NCBI RefSeq assembly: GCF_035046505.1
Contig: NC_089822.1
Coordinates: 270,587,054 to 270,651,053 of the forward strand
Direction: 5' to 3'
DNA length: 64,000 nt
DNA from: Tiliqua scincoides
Taxonomy: Eukaryota; Chordata; Lepidosauria; Squamata; Scincidae
The translations under genes and the position numbers were made by a program. The notes beneath the pieces are model-generated. The model ran no database searches, was not told the origin of the DNA, and saw only the letters and a list, made by a program, of their open reading frames with translations. This document shows, piece after piece, positions 53,531 through 64,000 of the stretch. The number at the start of each line of letters is the position of its first letter. Position 1 is the first letter of the stretch.

Positions 53531-54528
53531 TTTAATGAAAAAGAGTTCCTTGACCTTTGGAGAATAGAACACTGTTATTTGGGTAATAACAGTGAGGGCA
53601 GTCATCAGTGCAACACCTGGACTCCCTGAGTGTCTCCATGCGCAGGTGTGAGCTGGAGAAAACATGTTTGCGAGAATGCAGTTCCAGACTCTGCCAGGGG
53701 TCAGCAGTGGGATCGCTTGAGCTTAGCAAAGCTGCCTGAAGAGGCACTGGATCTGTTCAGGGTATTGTTGTGCCATTGGAAGGGGCATCTTCTGGGGCAT
53801 TTGGTGGGCCACTGTGAGATACAGGAAGCTGGACTAGGTGGGCCTACGGCCTGATCCAGTGGGGCTGTTCTTAAGTTCTTCTGCGTGCCTGGAGAGTTCC
53901 CCAGAGTGGAAAAATACTGGCCTTGTGTGCGGCAGCCCGATCTTCTGTCCTTCTGGTCAACCACACCTCCCGCCAGAAGGAATGATGATGGACACTCACG
54001 TAACCAGACTTGGGACCCATCCAGACCAGGACTGTCCAGCAGTTTGTCTGGAAGATGTGCCACCCCAGGGGACACTTTACAGGGCTGTCCCTTCAAACGG
54101 GACTGGAACTGCACTCCAGTCAGAACTGGAGGGGTTCTAACGGCCAGGGAGGCTGCGTGAGGGCCAGGGAGGCTCACAGAATGCCTCCAGGAGATGGAAA
54201 ATTGTTCCTTCCAGTTTCCAACCAAAGTCTGGAAGTGATATCAGCCTTCCAGGGGCCAGAGGTGTCCAGCCTCCTCAGCCCTCAGAACCCCCTCCGTACG
54301 TAATCGGAGCATAGCTCTGGTTCCATTTGGAGGGGGAGCGGTTGCAAGCGACGGGGGCGGGACCATGGTGGCTGCAAAAGGGTTGCATTGCCACCCCCAT
54401 GGCATGGTGTGCCACCCAGGTCCTGTGACTCCTGTGACCCTCCCCAGCTTGCAACTGGGACTGTCCAACTCTCCCCTTACTGATGGGGTTTCCCCAGAAC
54501 CTCCAGCTGACATCTTTCCCCTCCCTGC

Positions 54529-54567
<39 letters not shown>

Positions 54568-54730
54568 TTTCCCAGTTTCACAGCCAAGGTCTGCAGAATC
54601 TTTGAGGTATAAATACAATTTATTTTACATTTTATGTCCTTCTATAATTAATTAACATACGTAATACAAGTACAGTAAACAAAAATTCCAGACATAAACA
54701 GTATAAACAAATGGATTTATTTTAAAGAAT
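53531..54730. other. V2R upstream region
   Basis: Holds a short CR1 3'-end fragment (about 53790-53880, plus strand: TGGGGCATTTGGTGGGCCAC to GGGCTGTTCTTAAG) and a (CT)n tract at 54533-54563. Nothing else recognised. Confidence 0.6.
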
Positions 54731-54958
54731 TCATAAGAACAGCCCTGCTGGATCAGGCCAAAGGCTCATCTAGTCCTGATTCCTGCATCTCACAGTGGCC
54801 CATCAAATGCCCAGGGAGCACACAAGACAACAGGCACAACCTGCATCCTGGTGCCCTCCCCTGCATCTGGCGAACAGAGGCAGCCTGCCTCCAAAACCTA
54901 GAGCTTGCACATATCTACGATGACTTGTAACCCGCAATGAACTTCTCCTCCAGAAATT
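54731..54958 (-). mobile_element. Older CR1 3' end
   Basis: ATAAGAACAGCCCTGCTGG to AACTTCTCCTCCAGAAATTG. Minus strand, truncated. Confidence 0.9.
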
Positions 54959-56015
54959 GTGTGTATTCGTCAAGAGAAGAGTAGATGACCCCAGCATGGC
55001 GACCCTTAAGCGAAGGGCCCAGTTGGGAGCAATTGGTCCAACTGGTTTAAAGCCGGCCCTGGTCACAGGCCCTAGTTGTTCTCACACGCAATCCACTTTG
55101 ACACCCCTTTGTAGCGGCAGTACCCTACAGTCAGCCCTTTTCCCTGTGGAATCTGTCAGGGTTGTGAACTTGAGTCAGTGCCTTAGATGTGAGAAGTGAA
55201 AATGTGTGATTTCGGGTGGCTCCGCAGGACCGAGCTCTCTTTTCCCCTCTCTGATAGGAAGGAAGGAACGGATTATCATTGGACAAAGGGTCAGCATTCT
55301 CATGTTTGCATTGGCTGAGGGAGGGCAGGAGGACAAGAGGGGAGGGGCAACTCTCATTGAATGATTGGCTACAGCGGGAATACATCTGAGTAGGGCTGCC
55401 AAGGAGCCCTTGGAATCTGGTCATCTGGTAAGCCTTGCAGCTACTGATGTGGCCCTCCTCCTTTTCACTGCTTTTTTCCCGGCTCTCACTCAGTCCCTCC
55501 TACCAGTGGCATCACTAGGGAGGTGCGGGGGGGTGAGGGCCGCACCAGGTGATGCGCTGGGGGGGGTGAAGCACTAACTACCCTGCCCCCAACCCTGCCT
55601 TTCCAAGGAAACTCCTGCTTTAAAGTGCAGCCAGAGGCTTCTGAGGTGAGCCTCGCACCTGTGTGAAGCTGCAGGAGCCTCTGGCCTGAGTTTGGAGACT
55701 TTGGAGGCACTGCACGCATGTGCCAGCCCACATGTGCGCGCAGTGCAATGCAAGGCAACCTCCAGCTCAATCTCCAAGAGGCTTGCCCCTGCAAAGGAAG
55801 GGCTGGAGGTTGCTGGGAGGTCATGCTCTTGTGCTCTCACCTGAGCCTGCCTGCCTCCCTCTCCCTGCTCAGGTAAGGGGAGTTACTGCTGCTCCTCTGT
55901 CTGCCTGTTTCCCACCTGTCTGGCATTTGCTTTGCAAACAGGCAACTAGCTGTGCTCCAAGAATCAGGCTTTCTCTCAGGATCCTCTTGCATCCCCCCCT
56001 TCTTTCAGGAGGAGG
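54959..56015. other. No gene; hAT-like end near 55505
   Basis: AGTGGCATCACTAGGGAGG at 55505 with a following G-rich stretch resembles a hAT-like end. Otherwise nothing is recognised. Confidence 0.45.
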
Positions 56016-57745
56016 TTGTGGGTATCTGGGAATTGCAGAGGAGAGCAGGGCTGAGGCAAATGGGAGATGCAGAGGGGGAGGGGGAAGAGAGGGGGTTGTG
56101 GGTATCTGGGAATTGCAGAGGGAGTGCAGGGCTGAGGCAAATGGAGGATGCAGATGGGGAGGGGGAAGAGGGGGCTTGTGGGTATCTGGGAATTGCAGAG
56201 GGAGTGCAGGGCTGAGGCAAATGGAGGATGCAGATGGGGAGGGGGAAGAGGGGGCTTGTGGGTATCTGGGAATTGCAGAGGGAGATCAAGGCTGAGGCAA
56301 ATGGAGGATGCAGATGGGGAGGGGGAAGAGGGGGGGTTGTGGGTATCTGGGAATTGCAGAGGGAGTGCAGGGCTGAGGCAAATGGAGGATGCAGATGGGG
56401 AGGGGGAAGAGGGGGCTTGTGGGTATCTGGGAATTGCAGAGGGAGATCAAGGCTGAGGCAAATGGAGGATGCAGATGGGGAGGGGGAAGAGAGGGGGTTG
56501 TGGGTATCTGGGAATTGCAGAGGGAGTGCAGGGCTGAGGAAAATGGAGGATGCAGGGGGGAGGGGGAAGAGAGGGGGTCGTGGGTATCTGGGAATTGCAG
56601 AGGGAGAGCAGGGCTGAGGAAAATGGAGGATGCAGGGGGGAGGGGGAAGAGAGGGGGTCGTGGGTATCTGGGAATTGCAGAGGGAGTGCAGGGCTGAGGC
56701 AAATGGAGGATGCAGATGGGGAGGGGGAAGAGGGGGCTTGTGGGTATCTGGGAATTGCAGAGGGAGATCAAGGCTGAGGCAAATGGAGGATGCAGATGGG
56801 GAGGGGGAAGAGAGGGGGTTGTGGGTATCTGGGAATTGCAGAGGGAGTGCAGGGCTGAGGCAAATGGAGGATGCAGATGGGGAGGGGGAAGAGAGGTGGT
56901 TGTGGGTATCTGGGAATTGCAGAGGGAGAGCAGGGCTGAGGCAAATGGAGGATGCAGGGGGGAGGGGGAAGAGAGGGGGTCGTGGGTATCTGGGAATTGC
57001 AGAGGGAGTGCAGGGCTGAGGCAAATGGAGGATGCAGGGGGGAGGGGGAAGAGAGGTGGTTGTGGGTATCTGGGAATTGCAGAGGGAGAGCAGGGCTGAG
57101 GCAAATGGAGGATGCAGGGGGGAGGGGGAAGAGAGGGGGTCGTGGGTATCTGGGAATTGCAGAGGGAGAGCAGGGCTGAGGAAAATGGAGGATGCAGAGG
57201 GGGAGGGGAAGAGAGGGGGTTGTGGGTATCTGGGAATTGCAGAGGGAGAGCAGGGCTGAGGCAAATGGAGGATGCAGGGGGGAGGGGGAAGAGAGGGGGT
57301 CGTGGGTATCTGGGAATTGCAGAGGGAGAGCAGGGCTGAGGCAAATGGAGGATGCAGGGGGGAGGGGGAAGAGAGGGGGTCGTGGGTATCTGGGAATTGC
57401 AGAGGGAGAGCAGGGCTGAGGCAAATGGAGGATGCAGGGGGGAGGGGGAAGAGAGGGGGTCGTGGGTATCTGGGAATTGCAGAGGGAGAGCAGGGCTGAG
57501 GCAAATGGAGGATGCAGGGGGGAGGGGGAAGAGAGGGGGTCGTGGGTATCTGGGAATTGCAGAGGGAGAGCAGGGCTGAGGCAAATGGAGGATGCAGGGG
57601 GGAGGGGGAAGAGAGGGGGTTGTGGGTATCTGGGAATTGCAGAGGGAGAGCAGGGCTGAGGAAAATGGAGGATGCAGAGGGGGAGGGGAAGAGAGGGGGT
57701 TGTGGGTATCTGGGAATTGCAGAGGGAGAGCAGGGCTGAGGCAAA
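56016..57745. repeat. 22-copy, 80-bp G-rich minisatellite
   Basis: GGGTATCTGGGAATTGCAG recurs every 80 bp from about 56030 to 57705. Variants: AGTGCAGG, AGATCAAGG or AGAGCAGG after the core, and GCAGATGGGGAGGGGG, GCAGGGGGGAGGGGG or GCAGAGGGGGAGGGG later in the unit. ATGGGG units dominate the left and GGGGGG units the right. Units have no stop codon on the minus strand in any frame, which creates false ORFs up to 597 codons. Confidence 0.98.
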
Positions 57746-57760
57746 TGCAGAGGGGGAGAT

Positions 57761-58286
57761 TTCCTCCAGAAATTTGTCCAAACCCCTCTTAAAGGCATCC
57801 CAGCAAGATTCCATCACTACATCCTGTGGCAAGGAGTTCCGCAAACTAATTACAAAAAGAAATCTTAAAGAAATATTTTCTTCTCTCTATCTTAACTCTC
57901 CCAACACTCAACTTTCATGATGTCCCCTGATTCTGGTGCTATGTGAAAGGGAAAGAGTGTCTCTCTATCCTTTCTGTCCATCTCCTGCATCATTTTGTAT
58001 GTCTCAGTCACGTCCCCACTCAGGTGCCTCTTGTCTAGACTGAAAAGCCCTAAATGCCTTTTTGAGATGTGTCTACCTGAACTGGACACAATACTCAAGG
58101 TGTGGCCTTACCATCTATTTGTACGACAATACAATATTAGCTGTCTTATTCTCAGTGCCTTTCAGAATGATCCCAATCATGGAATTAGCCCTCTTCACTG
58201 CAGCCGCACACTGGGTCAACACTTTCATCAAGCTGTCCACAAGGACGACAAGATCTCTCTCCTGATCTGTCACAGACAGTTCAGAA
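57761..58286 (-). mobile_element. Older CR1 ORF2 C-terminal fragment
   Basis: In reverse complement: [31 protein letters not shown], then LGLFSLDKRHLSGDVTETYK and the [11 protein letters not shown] region. Broken by frame changes. It directly abuts the minisatellite on one side and an RTE-like LINE on the other. Confidence 0.88.
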
Positions 58287-58287
58287 C

Positions 58288-58868
58288 CTCCAGAATCGCA
58301 GTGTGGATTCCGAGCCAACAGGTCCACCACTGATATGGTATTCTCCCTTAGACAACTGCAGGAGAAATGCAGGGAACAACGACAGCCACTCTTTATAGCC
58401 ACTCTTTATAGCCTTCATAGATCTCACGAAAGCCTTCTACCTGGTCAGCAGGGAATGCAGCTGAAATGTCTGCGTGACTTCCTCTTTGCCGAAGATGCAG
58501 CTGTCACTGCCCACTCTGCCAAAGATCTCCAGCAGCTCATGGATCGTTTTAGCAAGGCCTGCCAAGATTTTGGACTGACAATCAGCCTGAAGAAAACACA
58601 GGTCATGGTTCAGGATGTGGACTCACCTCCCTGCATTACAATCTCTGCACATGAACTGGAGGTTGTCCATGACTTTGTGTACCTTGGCTCAATGATCTCC
58701 GACACTCTTTCTCTCGATACCGAGCTAAACAAATGCATCGGTAAAGCAGCTACCACGTTTTCCAGACTCACAAAGAGAGTCTGATCCAACAAGAAGCTGA
58801 CGGAACATACCAAGATCCAGGTCTACAGAGCTTGCGTCTTGAGTACACTTCTGTACTGCAGCGAGTCA
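58288..58868 (+). mobile_element. RTE-like LINE, reverse transcriptase middle part
   Basis: PESQCGFRANRSTTDMVF and QLQEKCREQRQPLFIA, then FIDLTKAF (RT motif A) after a 16-bp local duplication, then an internal deletion to FLFAEDAAVTAHSAKDLQQL (catalytic FADD changed to FAED), LTISLKKTQVM and VYLGSMISDTLSLD. Frame change near 58785. It overlaps in content with 13.5-14.4 kb and 31.3-32 kb. Confidence 0.88.
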
Positions 58869-59378
58869 TGGATCCCCCCCCCCCCGCACCCAGTGCTTCT
58901 CCTGTGCAGGCATCCAGACAGGCTCAGCCCCTCATCGGACCCACCAGCGGAGACCGCCGGGGCGGCAGCAACCCCCAGGAAAAAGAGGCGCCAGGAGGCG
59001 GTGGGGGGAGGGCTCCGGCCAGACCCCTTCACGGCCATCCCGCTCCAGGCAGTGCAGCCAGGGAGGCTTGGAAGGGGCCGGATCCCTCCAATGCAGGCCT
59101 GGGCCAAGGTGCCCGAGGCAGTGACACCACTGGTGACGAGGTAGGAGCTGTGGGGGGGTTTCCTGCTCCGAGCCCAGCACTGCAGAGGGCGCTTTGGGCC
59201 ACGATCCCACGCACGTTGCCCTCCGGGGAGTCAGGCCCGCTGAACCAAGCGAGGCTTCCTTCTACGTGAAGTGACGGGATCGCTTGGTGAAGGGGGGCCC
59301 CCTCGTTAGAGGCATTCCTGCCCCCAGAGCGGCAGTGCAGAGGGAGGCGTCTTGTGACTCTTGCCCATCGTTCAGTGG
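58869..59378. other. No recognised feature
   Basis: GC-rich with a C-run at 58873-58884. Chance ORFs only. Confidence 0.55.
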
Positions 59379-59500
59379 CAGTGGCATAAGTAGAGGGGGC
59401 GCAAAGCACTAAGTCTTCCGAAGGGGAGGTGCCACTTGCACGCTGCGGTGACAGTCCCTTAAAGACTTAGCACTTTGCCCCCCTCTAGCTACGCCACTGA
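59379..59500. mobile_element. hAT-like MITE, ~120 bp
   Basis: CAGTGGCATAAGTAGAGGGG to CCCCTCTAGCTACGCCACTG, inverted ends. The interior is the same as in the 16.3-kb and 16.8-kb copies (CTTGCACGCTGCGGTG). Confidence 0.8.
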
Positions 59501-59945
59501 TCACCAGTGTCAGGTCAGCCCCCCCAAGTCTGTTTTGTGATGATCAGGAATTGGGGCCCTTCCAGCGTCGCAGCTCAGAGACCGCACTGCAATCCATCAA
59601 GGACGTGAAAGGCTGAGTGCTCCTGCGCATGTACAAAGTTCGCCACCTTGCCAGGCCAGCAGCCACAGGAACGAGGTGCCCCCTTTTCCTTGGCAGAAAA
59701 GTCCAGTATGAGTCACACGATGCGCAAGGAATGGACAAGGGCTTGAATGAGTAACATGATGGGCAGAAATCCCCCAGGTGCAGCTTTCCCACCACTGCGT
59801 CTCCCTGCTGAGAGGAGAAGCTTCACCTGCTGGAGTCACCTGTTGCAGCCCTCTGGCCAGATGAGGAGGGGTGCAACTTGCGACATGTCTCCCCCCAGCC
59901 ACTCCAGCCCTGCCATGGGAAATCAAAGCAGGGGGGTGCAGAGCA

Positions 59946-60137
59946 GTGGCGTAGCTGGGGGGGTGCAAAGCATTAGGTTTGCAGAGAGCTTCACCACAGC
60001 CTGCAAGGGACTTAGAGCCCAAGTCTATGCTTGTCTACTCAGAAGTAAGTCCCATTTTAGTTCAATGGGGCTTACTCCCAGGAAAATGTGGATAGGCTTG
60101 TGGCCTTAGTGCTTGCACCCCTCTAGCTACACCACCG
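59946..60137. mobile_element. hAT-like MITE containing a palindromic MITE
   Basis: Outer ends CAGTGGCGTAGCTGGGGGG and CCCTCTAGCTACACCACCG. Inside, about 60012-60106, sits the palindromic MITE (AGTCTATGCTTGTCTACTC...GGAAAATGTGGATAGGCTTG). So the palindromic MITE is the younger of the two here. Confidence 0.75.
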
Positions 60138-60734
60138 GCACCAGCTACATCCACTGCCAGCCAGCCAGCTGCCCCAGACTGGGGGCTAGGCTGGAGCAGG
60201 AGCGCCCCCTGCTGTCCGAAAGGCCCACCGGCTTCTTTCTTCTCACCTGATTTCCCCGAAGAGGCGGCGCCTGCCGCAGACTCCCTGCCCTGAGCGGGGG
60301 AGGCGTTGTAGCCCTTCCTGAAACCGGGGCTGGCTCTCCCTTTGAAACATCCGTGGCCAGGAAGGCATTTCCACAGCAGCTGCGTGGCTGGCCAACTTCC
60401 CCCAGCTTTAAGGGGAAGGCAGTCAGAAGTTTGAGTGGTGCAGCTTTTCTCAAGGGAAAGCAACACTGGCTGAATTTCTGCCTGCTGGAAGCACAGGAGC
60501 CCCTCTGGGGAAATGGAAGGGTCCTGCCAGGGACATGCGGTGGGTGGGTTGGCAGGTGAGGCAGAGCCTCCCCACTGGAGTCCTTCGAAAAGTGCCGCCA
60601 CCATGTGAGGCACCCAAGCACCCACAGCCCAGGTGCTCTGCCTCACCTGCCACCCAACCACTGCATGTCCCTGCAGAGGTATTACTCAAAAATGCCAAGG
60701 TTTTCACTCATTTTAGCTACAATTTCAGCCACTC
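60138..60734. other. No recognised feature
   Basis: Chance ORFs in GC-rich DNA. Nothing recognised. Confidence 0.55.
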
Positions 60735-60990
60735 GCCCCTGCTCACTGGGTAAGAGGCACTTTGGGTGTGGGTGGTGCTCCTCTTCTTAGCAGGGGGAGA
60801 GTGACTGGCCCTCCTCAACCCAGCACTGTCTTTTCTAGTGGCTGCCTGCTGGTGTTCTTTTGCATCCTTTTAGATTGTGAGCCCTTTCGGGACAGGGAGC
60901 CATTAGTTGTTTGATTGATTTTCTCTGTAAACCTCCTTGTGAAGTTTTCGTTGAAAAGCGGTATACAAATACTGTTAACAATAGTGTCAA
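60735..60990 (+). mobile_element. Unclassified interspersed repeat
   Basis: GGGTAAGAGGCACTTTGGG to GAAAAGCGGTATACAAATAC. The 3' part (TTGTGAGCCCTTTCGGGACA, GGGAGCCATTAGTTG) resembles the common tails of squamate LINE/SINE ends. Second copy at 17665-17850. Confidence 0.65.
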
Positions 60991-61151
60991 GCTCAGGTTG
61001 TTGCCCTCCTAAAGCTTGTTGCCCAGTTCAATTGCTACCCCCTGCACCCCCTTAGCTACACCACTGGCAGGACAGAATTTCAGTAATAAATGAATGTGCC
61101 GTTCTTTCAGTTTTACCTCTTGCTGTGAATATCTTCTTCAAATATAACTCT

Positions 61152-61660
61152 GTCCACAACTACATGTCAGTAAAGTAGTAAGACTCCCTTTCCCATGCGC
61201 CTTCTCTCTTCTGGTGTGAGCATGAAAAACAGCCACCCATCTTTCTCTGAAGTTCCCCTGCTGGGATGCTGTGGAAACCCCTCATGTCCCCACCCCCCCA
61301 GCCAGGTTAGGGTCATGCTTGCAGTCATATTTAACCCCCCACCCCCACCCCTTATGTGATCAAACAATGGAAGCCGTTCAAGCCTCTCAGACTGGGAGAG
61401 CTGCTGGCCTTTTCACACATCAGGGCTTTTTTGTTTGTAACATCAAATTATAAACCTGGAAGTACCTGGTCAGAGGGCAGGTGGGCATGCCCAGGTGGAG
61501 GTGAAGCAGCTCCTTGGACAGGACTTGGGCCTTAAGAGCTCAAGAAGAGCCCTGCTGGATCAGGCTAAAGGCCCATCTAGTCCACCTTCCTGTATCACAC
61601 AGAGACCCATGAAATGCCCCAGGGAGCCCACAAGACACAGCCCAATCCTATCCAAACTTA
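61152..61660. repeat. ~500-bp segment duplicated from/at 13004-13510
   Basis: See 13004. Similarity is high across the whole segment and starts sharply at ACTACATGTCAGTAAAGTAG. Confidence 0.85.
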
Positions 61661-62235
61661 CGTAAGTAAGTGGGAGTAAGCCCCATTGACTCTACTGGGA
61701 CTTACTTCTGAGTAGACATGCATAGGATTGGGCTGACAATCTGCATCCCGTTTGCCTCTGCAAGCTGCCTCTATAACCAAGAGCTTGCACAGACCTACTT
61801 GTATGACTTGTAACCCATAATGAACTTCTCCAGAAATTTGTCCAACCCCTCTTAAAGGCATCCAGGCAAGATGCCATCGCTACTTCCTGTGGCAAAGAGT
61901 TCCACAAACTAATTACACGCTGGGTAAAAAGAAATACTTTCTTTTGTCTGTCCTAACTCTCCCAGCACTCAACTTTCGTGGCTGTCTGTCACATCTTCCC
62001 TGGTGTTGTGTGAGATTGTAAAGAGCATCTCTCTATCCACTTTATCCTTCCCCTGCATAATTTTGTAAGTCTCAATCATGCCCCCCCAGCACCTCTTTTC
62101 TAAGCTGAAGAGGCCCAAATGCCGCAGCCTTGCCTCATAAGGAAGGTGCCCCAGCCCAGTAATCATCTTAGTCGCTCTCTTTTGCACCTTTTCCATTTCC
62201 ACTCTGTCCTTTTTGAGATGTGGTGACCAGAACTG
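61545..62235 (-). mobile_element. Older CR1 LINE 3' end, interrupted by a MITE
   Basis: 3' UTR from AAGAGCCCTGCTGGATCAGG, interrupted at 61636-61734, then ORF2 C-terminus up to VTRTG (61738-62235). Frame broken. Confidence 0.88.
61636..61734. mobile_element. Palindromic MITE, intact copy
   Basis: Ends CAGCCCAATCCTAT and ATAGGATTGGGCTG are exact 14-bp inverted repeats. ACA on both sides could be a 3-bp target duplication, which would suggest a Harbinger-type origin, but the CR1 target itself reads ...GACAACA..., so this is uncertain. Confidence 0.85.
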
Positions 62236-62242
62236 GGACTGG

Positions 62243-62819
62243 GGCCAAAAATCAAAACTTTAGATATAGGCTGATGGGTTCTGAGCTGTCTGTGACAGAT
62301 CAGGAGAGAGATCTTGGGGTGGTGGTGGACAGGTCGATGAAAGTGTCGACCCAATGTGCGGCGGCAGTGAAGAAGGCCAATTCTATGCTTGAGATCATTA
62401 GGAAAGGTATTGAGAACAAAACGGCTAGTATTATAATGCCGTTGTACAAATCTATGGTAAGGCCACACCTGGAGTATTGTGTCTGGGCAGGAGGTCTGGT
62501 CTAGAGGGTAGAGCCTCCGTCTGCCTGAAGATAACATCCACAAGGTCGCCAGTTCGAGGCCACCGGCACCGTGCGACCTTGGAGCAGCTGACAAGCTGAA
62601 GCCGTGTAATTCCATCTGCTCTGAGCTTGGGAGGATGGAGGCCAGAATGTGAAGCCAGATCGGAATGAAACACCTTGAATGTAGTTGTTCTTGAAAGAAA
62701 GAACCTTCTTTGAAATTGTAAAAATCCCTACTTAATAAGGGATTTAATAAAGCCTGCCTATGTAAACCACCTTGAATAAAGTCTTGAATAAAGATCAAGA
62801 AAGGTGGTATATAAATACC

Positions 62820-62889
<70 letters not shown>

Positions 62890-63510
62890 ATTATTATTAT
62901 CCAGTAGTTCTGGTCGCTGCATCTCAAAAAAAGTGACTAAGATGATTACGGGGCTGGGGCACCTTCCTTATGAGGAAAGGCTACGGCGTTTGGGCCTCTT
63001 CAGCCTAGAAAAGAGACGCTTGAGGGGGGACATGATTGAGACATACAAAATTATGCAGGGGATGGACAGAGTGGATAGGGAGATGCTCTTTACGCTCTCA
63101 CATAACACCAGAACCAGGGGACATCCACTAAAATTGAGTGTTGGGCAGGTTAGGACAGACAAATGAAAATATTTCTTTACTCAGCATGTGGTCATTCTGT
63201 GGAACTCCTTGCCACAGGATGTGGTGCTGGCGTCTAGCCTAGACGCCTTTAAAAGGGGATTGGACGAGTTTCTGGAGGAAAAATCCATTATGGGGTACAA
63301 GCCATGATGTGTATGCGCAACCTCCTGATTTTAGGAATGGGTTAAGTCAGAATGCCAGATGTAGGGGAGAGCACCAGGATGAGGTCTCTTGTTATCTGGT
63401 GTGCTCCCTGGGGCATTTGGTGGGCCGCTGTGAGATACAGGAAGCTGGACTAGATGGGCCTATGGCCTGATCCAGTGGGGCTGTTCTTATGTTCTTATGT
63501 TCTTATGTCC
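62243..63510 (+). mobile_element. Young CR1 LINE, split by a SINE
   Basis: Starts GGGGCCAAAAATCAAAAC, runs to CACCTGGAGTATTGTGTC (62483), resumes at 62903 with a small deletion and continues to the 3' end with three GTTCTTAT units at 63483-63508. Orientation is opposite to the older CR1 on its left. Confidence 0.92.
62484..62900 (+). mobile_element. tRNA-derived SINE with (GTT)n tail
   Basis: A box TGGTCTAGAGGGTAGAG near 62497, B box GGTCGCCAGTTCGAGG near 62544, body ending CTTGAATAAAGATCAAGAAA and GGTGGTATATAAATACC, then ~26 GTT units and ATT units (62819-62900). Same family as 29650-30007. Confidence 0.9.
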
Positions 63511-63948
63511 TCTCAGGTCATCAGAGAAGGCCTTTTTACATGTGCCACCGCCTAAAGAGGTACGTGGGGCGGCAGCAAGAAATAGGGCCTTCTCAGTAGT
63601 GGCACCAATGTTATGGAACTCCCTTCCCCTTGACTTGAGAATGGCTCCCTCCCTCGAGACCTTTCGGCAAGCCCTGAAGACCTTGTTGTTTACACAAGCC
63701 TTCTGACTCTATGGCCTTTTTAACATCCTTTATACATCTTTTAATTTTTACAGCATGATTCCTCCTTGAACTGCTGTTTTATGCTCTTTTTATTCTGACT
63801 TTTATCTGATTACTGTTTTTATGGTTTCTCTTAATGTGTTTTAAATATGTTTTTATCTGTTAAATTATGTTTTAATCTGTTTTTTTTTAATATGTTCTAA
63901 GCCGCCCTGGGTCCCTTTGGGGAGAAGGGCGGGATAAAAATAAAGTTG

Positions 63949-64000
<52 letters not shown>
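63511..64000 (+). mobile_element. L2-like LINE 3' end, runs off the window
   Basis: RT end PLRSSEKAFL, RNRAFSVVAPMLWNSLPLDL, FRQALKTLLFTQAF then stop at 63706. The 3' UTR ends in GCCGCCCTGGGTCCCTTTGG, GGATAAAAATAAAG and an (ATT)n tail from 63950 to the window end. Confidence 0.9.

Noticed and set aside
56005-57844. Minus-strand ORFs of 597, 432 and 358 codons, Pro/Leu/Ser-rich
   Set aside because: They are products of the 80-bp minisatellite, which lacks stops in all three minus frames. They overlap each other and extend into CR1.
62484-62600. Functional tRNA gene
   Set aside because: The A and B boxes are only tRNA-like, no cloverleaf closes, and a SINE body and (GTT)n tail follow.
62804-63166. 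Poly-leucine protein
   Set aside because: A translated (GTT)n microsatellite running into CR1 ORF2.

Overview
The window reads as a vertebrate nuclear genome from a squamate reptile, most likely a lizard. The basis is a vomeronasal type-2 receptor (V2R) gene, a SCAN-KRAB C2H2 zinc-finger gene, very many young CR1 LINEs with an 8-bp TTCTTATG-type 3' end, L2-like LINEs, tRNA- and 5S-derived SINEs, hAT-like MITEs, and long GATA, GA and GTT microsatellites. Species cannot be read from the sequence.

Layout. 1-7.7 kb: CR1 ends, hAT-like remnants and microsatellites, no gene. 7.7-11.1 kb: tandem CR1 3' ends, an intronless HTATSF1 (Tat-SF1) retrocopy with a long ORF and 3' UTR, then a ~185-bp tandem repeat. 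11.9-15.8 kb: pieces of an APE-type non-LTR retrotransposon (called RTE-like here; clade unproven) in scrambled order, and a minus-strand CR1. 16.3-25.4 kb: a SCAN-KRAB-zinc-finger gene on the plus strand with exons in matching phase, but with a frameshifted KRAB-b exon and a stop inside the finger array. 25.4-31 kb: old repeats, a V2R relic on the plus strand and a SINE nested in a MITE. 31-36.6 kb: a 91-bp MITE-derived tandem array split by nested LINEs, a ~70-bp minisatellite, and the broken 3' part of a DIRS-like element with an SGNH-hydrolase-type ORF. 37.2-42.2 kb: a near full-length CR1 with duplicated 5' sequence and a TATA box. 43.5-53.3 kb: a V2R gene on the minus strand whose six exons are all present and in phase (862 codons). 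54-64 kb: old CR1, a 22-copy 80-bp G-rich minisatellite, RTE-like and L2-like LINEs, MITEs and a SINE.

Only the V2R gene looks intact. It would encode a class C chemosensory GPCR of the vomeronasal organ. The zinc-finger gene appears to be decaying. Most of the remaining sequence is layered mobile DNA, and its nesting gives a relative chronology. The most informative pattern is that a 5S-rRNA-derived SINE and the RTE-like LINE share the same ~33-bp 3' tail inside this window, which suggests a SINE/LINE partnership. No unknown multi-gene system with conserved components was found.
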